A stretch of DNA of 64,000 bases from Piscinibacter sp. HJYY11 (GTDB taxonomy: Bacteria; Pseudomonadota; Gammaproteobacteria; Burkholderiales; Burkholderiaceae_C), in NCBI RefSeq assembly GCF_016735515.1, contig NZ_JAERQZ010000001.1:1116001-1180000 (forward strand), written 5' to 3'. Position numbers and translations under genes: made by a program. Of this stretch, positions 58,258 to 64,000 are shown piece after piece (position 1 is the stretch's first letter; each line of letters begins with the position of its first letter). The notes beneath the pieces are model-generated. The model saw nothing but the letters and a program-made list of their open reading frames with translations. It had not been told where the DNA came from and did no database searches.

Positions 58258-59694
58258 TCAAGCTTCCAGGACCCAGGTGTCCTTGGTACCACCACCCTGC
58301 GACGAATTGACGACGAGGGAGCCTTCTTTCAGGGCCACGCGCGTCAGGCCGCCCGGCACCATCTGCACCTCCTTGCCCGAGAGCACGAAGGGCCGCAGGT
58401 CGATGTGGCGCGGGGCGATGCCGCTTTCCACGAAGGTCGGGCAGGTGGACAGGCTCAGCGTCGGCTGCGCGATGTAGCCGGCGGGATTGGCTTCGAGCGC
58501 CTTGCGGAAGTCGGCGATCTCGGCCTTGGTGGCGGCCGGGCCGACGAGCATGCCGTAGCCGCCGGCGCCATGCACTTCCTTCACCACGAGCTCGGGCAGG
58601 TGGTCGAGCACGTACTTGAGGTCGTCTTCCTCGCGGCACAGGTGCGTGGGCACGTTGTTGAGGATCGGCTTTTCGCCCAGGTAGAACTCGATCATCTTGG
58701 GCACGTAGGGGTAGATCGACTTGTCGTCGGCGACACCCGTGCCGATGGCGTTGGACAGCGTCACGTTGCCGGCGCGGTACACGCTCAGGAGGCCCGCGCA
58801 GCCAAGCGTGGAATCGGGGCGGAAGGCCAGCGGGTCCAGGAAGTCGTCGTCGACACGGCGGTAGATCACGTCGACCCGCTTCGGGCCCTGCGTGGTGCGC
58901 ATGTAGACGAAGTTGTCCTTGACGAAGAGGTCCTGCCCTTCGACCAGCTCCACGCCCATCTGCTGCGCAAGGAAGGCGTGCTCGAAGTACGCGCTGTTGT
59001 ACATGCCCGGGGTGAGCACCACGACCGTCGGGTCGTTGACGGAGGCCGGCGCCACGCCGCGCAGCGTCTCGAGCAGCAGGTCGGGGTAATGAGCGACCGG
59101 CGCCACGCGGTGCTGGCTGAAGAGCTCGGGGAAGAGGCGCATCATCATCTTGCGGTTCTCGAGCATGTAGCTCACGCCGCTGGGCACGCGCAGGTTGTCT
59201 TCGAGCACGTAGTAGCTGCCGCTGCCGTCGGCGTTGGCCGCGCGCACGATGTCGATGCCGCTGATGTGCGAGTAGACGCCGCCCGGCACGTCGACGCCCA
59301 TCATCTCGGGGCGGAACTGCGCGTTCTTGAAGATCTGGTCGGCGGGCACGATGCCGGCGCGGATGATCTCCTGCTCGTGGTAGACGTCGTGGATGAAGCG
59401 GTTGAGCGCGGTCACGCGCTGCGTGAGGCCCTTCTCCATCTCGCTCCATTCGCTGGCCGGGATCACGCGCGGGATCAGGTCGAACGGGATCAGGCGCTCG
59501 GTGCCCGAGCCGTCTTCGTCTTTCGCCCCGTAGACCGCGAAGGTGATGCCCACGCGGCGGAAGATCATCTCCGCCTCTTCACGCCGCGAGCGCATCACAT
59601 CGCGGGGCTGCTGCGCCAGCCAGCGGTCGTAGACCCGGTAGTGGTCTCGCACGCTGGTGCTGGTGGCCTGCATCTCGTCGAAGCTGGGTCGCAT
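58258..59694 (-). CDS. Circularly permuted type 2 ATP-grasp protein, module 2
   Basis: A 478-residue ATP-grasp enzyme, first gene of the second operon. Matching blocks to the fused copy are [21 protein letters not shown] (near 223-243), VPGGLTRVA and [14 protein letters not shown] at the C-terminus. It probably forms an amide or peptide bond with ATP, on an unknown carboxylate. The ATG at 59694 is preferred because the upstream stretch is Pro/Arg-rich; GAGGAG lies 16 bases ahead. Confidence 0.9.
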   Translation of the reverse strand: MRPSFDEMQATSTSVRDHYRVYDRWLAQQPRDVMRSRREEAEMIFRRVGITFAVYGAKDEDGSGTERLIPFDLIPRVIPASEWSEMEKGLTQRVTALNRFIHDVYHEQEIIRAGIVPADQIFKNAQFRPEMMGVDVPGGVYSHISGIDIVRAANADGSGSYYVLEDNLRVPSGVSYMLENRKMMMRLFPELFSQHRVAPVAHYPDLLLETLRGVAPASVNDPTVVVLTPGMYNSAYFEHAFLAQQMGVELVEGQDLFVKDNFVYMRTTQGPKRVDVIYRRVDDDFLDPLAFRPDSTLGCAGLLSVYRAGNVTLSNAIGTGVADDKSIYPYVPKMIEFYLGEKPILNNVPTHLCREEDDLKYVLDHLPELVVKEVHGAGGYGMLVGPAATKAEIADFRKALEANPAGYIAQPTLSLSTCPTFVESGIAPRHIDLRPFVLSGKEVQMVPGGLTRVALKEGSLVVNSSQGGGTKDTWVLEA

Positions 59695-59782
59695 GGGTCC
59701 TGGTCTCCTCGCAGGCAAGGTAGCAAAAAGCAGGCCAATTGCACCCATCCCAGCGCACAGCGGCCCGATGATCGCCCCGAGG

Positions 59783-62188
59783 TTACTCGCGTCTGGCGTG
59801 GTGATGCCAGTAGCGGCGCGCCTGATCCCGTTCGCACACGGCGGCGTCGCCCCCGCGCCACTGCCACGCGCCGCAGGCAGGGCTGGTCTCGATGCGGGTG
59901 TTTCGCGCCTTCAATCGATCGACGACCTCGGCCACCGGGTGGCCAAAGCGGTTGCGATAGCCGGCCTGCACGATCGCGATCCTGGGCGACACGGCATCGA
60001 GAAAAGCCGCCGTCGACGAGGTGCGGCTGCCGTGGTGCGGGACCAGCAGCACGTCGCTGCGCAGCGCCTTGGCCGAGGTGGCCAGCAGCTCGGCCTCCTG
60101 CTGGCGCTCGATGTCGCCGGTCAGCAGCAGCGTGCCCTGCGGGCCGCTCACCTTGAGGACGCACGACATGGCGTTGGATTTGAGGGCGCGCTCGTAGTCC
60201 TCGGCGCGCGGGTGCAGCACGTCGAACTGCACGCCGTCCCAGGCCCAGCGCTGGCCGGCGACGCAGCGCACGGGCTGCTTCGCCAGCGCGCGGATCGGGT
60301 GGTCGTCTTCGAGCGAGCTGAGCAGTTCACCCACCGGAAGGTTCTGCAGCAAGGGCTTGGCGCCGCCCACGTGGTCGAGGTCGCGGTGGCTCAGCACCAG
60401 GCGGTCGATGCGCGTTTCGCCGCGTGCGTGCAGCAGCGGCAGGAGCACCCGCTGGCCGGCATCGCTCTCGCGTGAATACTGCGGGCCGGCGTCGTACACC
60501 AGGAGGTGGTTCTCGGTGCGCACCAGCACGGCAGTGCCCTGCCCCACGTCGACCGCCAGCACCTCGTAGCGGCCGGCCTCGGGCCGCGCTGGCACCGGCA
60601 GCAGCAGCGGCATCACCATGGGCAGTGCCAGGAGCCGCATGCGCCACGGCAGCGGCAGCACGATGAGCGCCGCGCCGGCCAGGCCCGCCGCCTGCGCCCA
60701 CAGTGGCGCAGCCGGCACGAGCCACACTGCCCCAGGCACGGCACCCAGCCACGCCAGGCCGTGGCTCAAGGTCTCCTGCACGAACGCTCCGAGCCGCCAC
60801 AGCGGGGCCAGCACCACACCCAGCAGCGCCAGCGGCGTGATCACCAGCGTGACCAGCGGAATCGCGACCAGGTTGGCCAGCAGGCCCACCAGCGACACCT
60901 GCTGGAAGAACACCAGGCTGAGCGGCGTGAGCCCGAGCGTGGCGACGAGCTGCGTGCGCACGCCACCGCGTGTTGCCGACCAGAGGCGCTGCCACCATCG
61001 CTGCGCCGGTGCGTCATCCCTCGCCCGCTGCGCCGGCTCGGACGCCATCAGCAAACCCACCGCGACGAACGACAGCCAGAAGCCCGGTTGCAGCAAGGCC
61101 CACGGGTCGAGCGCACTCACCACCACGGCCGCCGACAGCAGCACCATCGCCCACGGCCAGCGCCGCCCGCTGAGCTGCAACAGCGTCACCACCGCCAGCA
61201 TCCACACCGTGCGTTGCGCCGGCACGCCCCAGCCGGCGAACACCGCATAGGCCGTCGCCGCCAGCAAGCCACCGACACGCCCAGCCCATGGCGCTGGCCA
61301 CAGGTGCACGGCGCGCGAACTGCGCCGCCACACCGCGGCTACCGCCAAGCCGGCGAGCCACGCGAACATCGTCACGTGCAGCCCGCTGATCGACATCAGG
61401 TGTGCGACGCCGGTGTTGCGGAAGAGCTGCCAGTCCTCCCGTTCGATGGCCGACTGGTCGCCCACCGCCAGCGCCGCCAGCACGCCGGCTGCGCGCGGCT
61501 CGCTCACGTTCGCGTCGATCCCGTCGCGCACCCGCTGCCGCAGGCGGTCGACCCAGCGGCCGGCACTCGCGTCGAGCAGCTCCGGCGCCGCACGATCGCC
61601 TGCCCGCACATAGCCCGTCGCGCGGATGCCTTGCTCGAAGAGATAGAGCTCGTAGTCGAACCCGTGCGGGTTGAGGTTGCCGTGCGGCTGCCGCAGCCGC
61701 ACCGTGAAGCGCCAGCGCTGGCCCGCGCGCAGCGACAGCTGCGGCTCGCTCAGGCCGCCGTCTTCGTGCCAGCCGACGTACCAGCCGAGCGACACCTTCG
61801 CCGGCATCTGCACCGCCTGCCCCTGATGCGCCGCCGACTCCACGTCGAAGCGAAAGCGCAGGCCCGCGGCCGAACGCTGCGGCAGGCTGGCGACCACGCC
61901 GACGAGTTGCACGTCCTGCCCTTCGACCGACGCCGGCAAGGTGTCGGCCAGCCGCACCGTCGCACGCCAGCCGCTCGCTCCCAGCCCGGCCGCCAGCGCC
62001 GCCGCGACCCACAGCCACCGCACCCGCTGCCAGCGCCAGCCGACGGCGAGCGCCAGCACGGCGCCCAGCACCATCGCCTGATAGAGCCCGAGCGGCATCA
62101 GCGCGCGCTCGTGCAGCTGCACGGCCACGCCGACGAGCCATGCCAAGCCCATGCCGATGGCATGCCCGGCCCTTTGTTTTCCTCCCAT
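59783..62188 (-). CDS. comEC: ComEC/Rec2 DNA-uptake channel
   Basis: An 801-residue protein. N-terminal DUF4131-like region with membrane segments (about 1-230), central competence domain with around eight helices (about 230-520, [14 protein letters not shown]), and a C-terminal metallo-beta-lactamase-like domain with SHRDLDH (600-606) and PHHGSRTSS. It conducts one DNA strand across the inner membrane during transformation. Start ATG 62188; 62152 is an alternative. Divergent from ridA with 46 bp between. Confidence 0.92.
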   Translation of the reverse strand: MGGKQRAGHAIGMGLAWLVGVAVQLHERALMPLGLYQAMVLGAVLALAVGWRWQRVRWLWVAAALAAGLGASGWRATVRLADTLPASVEGQDVQLVGVVASLPQRSAAGLRFRFDVESAAHQGQAVQMPAKVSLGWYVGWHEDGGLSEPQLSLRAGQRWRFTVRLRQPHGNLNPHGFDYELYLFEQGIRATGYVRAGDRAAPELLDASAGRWVDRLRQRVRDGIDANVSEPRAAGVLAALAVGDQSAIEREDWQLFRNTGVAHLMSISGLHVTMFAWLAGLAVAAVWRRSSRAVHLWPAPWAGRVGGLLAATAYAVFAGWGVPAQRTVWMLAVVTLLQLSGRRWPWAMVLLSAAVVVSALDPWALLQPGFWLSFVAVGLLMASEPAQRARDDAPAQRWWQRLWSATRGGVRTQLVATLGLTPLSLVFFQQVSLVGLLANLVAIPLVTLVITPLALLGVVLAPLWRLGAFVQETLSHGLAWLGAVPGAVWLVPAAPLWAQAAGLAGAALIVLPLPWRMRLLALPMVMPLLLPVPARPEAGRYEVLAVDVGQGTAVLVRTENHLLVYDAGPQYSRESDAGQRVLLPLLHARGETRIDRLVLSHRDLDHVGGAKPLLQNLPVGELLSSLEDDHPIRALAKQPVRCVAGQRWAWDGVQFDVLHPRAEDYERALKSNAMSCVLKVSGPQGTLLLTGDIERQQEAELLATSAKALRSDVLLVPHHGSRTSSTAAFLDAVSPRIAIVQAGYRNRFGHPVAEVVDRLKARNTRIETSPACGAWQWRGGDAAVCERDQARRYWHHHARRE

Positions 62189-62234
62189 GGGTGCAGTGTA
62201 GGATTTGCGACCCCTCACGACTGGCTGCACTGCG

Positions 62235-62690
62235 ATGTCTGTCTACGACCGTCTGAAGTCCCTCGGAATCGAGCTGCCCGCCGTCGGCGTGCCCGTGGCG
62301 GCCTACGTGCCTTTCGTGCGCACCGGCTCGCTCGTGTTTCTCTCGGGCCACATTGCCAAGCGCGACGGCAAGCCCTGGGTCGGCCAGCTCGGCCGCGACA
62401 TCGACACCGCCACCGGTAAGCAGGCCGCCCGTGCCGTGGCGATCGACCTGATGGGCACGCTGCATGCGGCGGTGGGCGACCTCGACAAGGTCAAGCGCAT
62501 CGTCAAGGTGGTGAGCCTGGTGAACAGCACGCCCGACTACACCGAGCACCACCTCGTCACCAATGGCTGCAGCGAGCTGCTGGGCGAGGTGTTCGGCGCC
62601 AACGGCGTGCATGCGCGCGCCGCCTTCGGCGTGGCGCAGATCCCGCTGGGCGCCTGCGTCGAGATCGAGCTGATCGCCGAAGTCGAATGA
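62235..62690 (+). CDS. RidA/YjgF-family protein
   Basis: A 151-residue RidA-like protein (SGHIAKRDGKPWVGQLG, FGANGVHARAAFGVAQIPLGA). RidA hydrolyses reactive enamine/imine intermediates. The length (about 20 residues beyond classical RidA) matches the longer subgroup. It overlaps dsbB by ATGA (62687-62690) and is divergent from comEC. Confidence 0.88.
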   Translation: MSVYDRLKSLGIELPAVGVPVAAYVPFVRTGSLVFLSGHIAKRDGKPWVGQLGRDIDTATGKQAARAVAIDLMGTLHAAVGDLDKVKRIVKVVSLVNSTPDYTEHHLVTNGCSELLGEVFGANGVHARAAFGVAQIPLGACVEIELIAEVE

Positions 62691-63151
62691 GTGCGCTGCG
62701 ACGCCCGGGGTGGCTGCTGGCCGGCATGGCCGCACTGAGCGTCGCCGCGGTGGGCGCGGCGCTGGTGTCGCAGCACGTCTACGGCATGGAGCCGTGCCCG
62801 TGGTGCATCCTGCAGCGGGTGATCTTCCTGGCCATCGCGCTGCTGTGCGTCGTCGGCTTCGTGTCGACGCGCATCGCCGGCGTGCTGGCGCTGGCGTTCT
62901 CGCTGTGCGGCATCGCCGCCGCGCTGTGGCAGCACTTCAAGGCCGCATCGTCGACCTCATGCGCCCTGACGGTGGCCGACCAGATCGTGATCGCGATGAA
63001 GCTCGACAGCCTCTGGCCCGATGTCTTCCTGGCACGCGCCAGCTGTGCCGATGCCGCCGTGAAGCTTGCGGGCGTGCCGTATGAGTTCTGGAGCCTGGCC
63101 TTGTTCGTCGTGCTCGGCGTGGCCAGCGTCGCCGTCATCCGGAAGCGATAG
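62687..63151 (+). CDS. dsbB: Disulfide bond formation protein B
   Basis: A 154-residue inner-membrane protein with four membrane segments. First redox pair Cys37/Cys40 (CPWC), second pair Cys92 and Cys120. It re-oxidises DsbA and passes electrons to quinone. Coupled to the RidA gene by a four-base overlap, which is unusual; a functional link is not evident. Confidence 0.93.
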   Translation: MSALRRPGWLLAGMAALSVAAVGAALVSQHVYGMEPCPWCILQRVIFLAIALLCVVGFVSTRIAGVLALAFSLCGIAAALWQHFKAASSTSCALTVADQIVIAMKLDSLWPDVFLARASCADAAVKLAGVPYEFWSLALFVVLGVASVAVIRKR

Positions 63152-63230
63152 CGCCGCGCAAGGTCATGCTGGCGCTTGTCACGAGCGCCAAGTAAGCTGC
63201 CCTCATTCATTGCCTCGAGGAGTACGCACC

Positions 63231-63569
63231 ATGATGTGGCACTGGAATTCCCTGTGGGCGCCCGCGCCCGGAGACCCACCCGCCATCGACGACCCTTCGC
63301 TGTGGCGCGCACCCTGGTCGCCCGAGCAGGTGATCGCGCTGCAGGCGCGCAGCTGGGAAGCGCTGCTCAGCACCACGCACTCGTGGTGGACGATGATGCT
63401 GTCGGCCTGGCCCGTGGCCAACAGCTGGCCGCTGCCGGCGTGGACCGGCGGCACGGCCGACACGAAGGCTGCGACAGCGGGCGCCGAACCGTTGGCCTTG
63501 GCCAAGCCCGCCGAGGAAGCGCCGGCGAAGCCCGCCGCCCGCAAGCGTGCTCCAGCGCGGAAGCGCTGA
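63231..63569 (+). CDS. Small protein with basic Lys/Ala-rich tail, unknown
   Basis: A 112-residue protein. The N-terminal 65 residues are Trp-rich (eight Trp, MMWHWNSLWAPAPGDPP; SWWTMMLSAWPVANSW), the last 40 are Ala/Lys/Arg-rich and end ARKRAPARKR, like histone-H1-type tails. GAGGAG precedes the ATG at 63231. A DNA- or polyanion-binding role is possible but unsupported. I do not recognise a family. Confidence 0.65.
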   Translation: MMWHWNSLWAPAPGDPPAIDDPSLWRAPWSPEQVIALQARSWEALLSTTHSWWTMMLSAWPVANSWPLPAWTGGTADTKAATAGAEPLALAKPAEEAPAKPAARKRAPARKR

Positions 63570-63582
63570 TCGGTCCAGCTGA

Positions 63583-64000
63583 TCAGTCCATCGCCTCCGC
63601 CAGGCTGCGCGTGAGGCGCGGCGGCTCGCTGCCGATGTGGAACGAGAGGCGCCGCTCGCGCAGCGCCACGTCGTAGGCGGTCACGCGGTCGAAGCGGCGC
63701 AGGTGCTCGATCCATGACTCGTCGAGCATGTGCTCCACGTAACGGCCCGGCACGGTTGCATCGCGGAAGACTTCGCATGACAGCGCGCCCTGCCGCAAGC
63801 GGCTGCTGCGTGTCTCGCGCATCACGGCCATGAAGTCGTCGGCGCGGGCCGGGTCGATCAGGTACTCGATGGTGGTCATCACCGGCCCATCGTGCCCTTG
63901 CACGCCCGGCGGCATCTCGGGGGCCTTCCACGCGCTGGACGGCGTGAGGTCCTCGGAGTCGGTGGCACCGCGCGGCTTGTAGCGGATGACCGCGAGCATC
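63583..64000 (-). CDS. C-terminal part of MFS_3-type transporter (truncated)
   Basis: The last 139 or so residues of a larger protein that starts beyond the window. The tail block IEYLIDPARADDFMAVM, then RLRQGALSCEVFRDA, YVEHMLDESWIEHLRRFDRVT and DVALRERRLSFHIGSEPP matches the C-terminal cytoplasmic domain of MFS_3 (transmembrane secretion effector) transporters. The membrane part is outside the window. Confidence 0.8.
   Translation of the reverse strand, partial: MLAVIRYKPRGATDSEDLTPSSAWKAPEMPPGVQGHDGPVMTTIEYLIDPARADDFMAVMRETRSSRLRQGALSCEVFRDATVPGRYVEHMLDESWIEHLRRFDRVTAYDVALRERRLSFHIGSEPPRLTRSLAEAMD

Overview
The window is G+C-rich chromosomal DNA (about two thirds G+C where I counted lines by hand), with almost every base in genes and short intergenic gaps. 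A PEP-CTERM-tagged protein, a Trp-rich small membrane protein of the TIGR04438 type, a DUF3999/DUF2339 pair and betaproteobacterial-looking housekeeping genes (dnaQ, lgt, ilvD, acs, nhaA, class I fumarase, dsbB, comEC) suggest a Burkholderiales bacterium, probably of the Rubrivivax/Leptothrix/Rhizobacter type. That placement is inference from gene content. I see no phage, insertion sequence or CRISPR array.

Layout. 0-4.6 kb: an oxidative sugar-catabolism locus (SDR dehydrogenase, divergent from an IlvD/Edd sugar-acid dehydratase, SMP-30 lactonase and aldose 1-epimerase). 4.7-11.8 kb: a small membrane protein, a large metallopeptidase/beta-propeller/beta-barrel protein, an NRPS-like adenylation-carrier-thioesterase protein whose adenylation domain has lost key residues, and a PEP-CTERM protein. 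11.9-26.8 kb: mostly core genes (tRNA-Val, dnaQ, lgt, a LysR regulator with a ketoacyl synthase III-like enzyme, ilvD, a cytochrome c, a phosphoesterase, an Sfp-type phosphopantetheinyl transferase, acs, nhaA, fumarase, an MscS channel). 26.8-32.9 kb: a histone-deacetylase-like hydrolase, then a MoxR/DUF58/TgpA-type transglutaminase operon and mltB. 33.0-37.8 kb: a possible accessory island (FAD/NAD(P)-binding protein of mosaic composition, MFS exporter, orphan LivJ-like binding protein).

38.1-41.5 kb and 53.0-59.7 kb carry two versions of the poorly characterised transglutaminase / alpha-E / circularly permuted ATP-grasp module. In the first, the ATP-grasp and alpha-E domains are fused in one polypeptide; in the second they are separate proteins joined by two transglutaminase-like proteins, one a 1138-residue DUF2126 protein. 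With the TgpA-type protein there are four transglutaminase-fold proteins in one window. Between the two modules lie a diguanylate cyclase, a small lipoprotein, an HD-type hydrolase and membrane protein divergent from a TetR regulator with two matching operator-like dyads, a radical SAM protein with CX4CX2C spacing, and the DUF3999/DUF2339 pair. 59.8-64 kb: comEC, a RidA-family protein, dsbB, a small basic-tailed protein and the C-terminal end of an MFS_3-type transporter.

The strongest candidates for something undescribed are the two parallel ATP-grasp/alpha-E/transglutaminase modules, the NRPS-like protein with a degenerate adenylation domain, and the 33.0-37.8 kb island. None can be proved from sequence alone.
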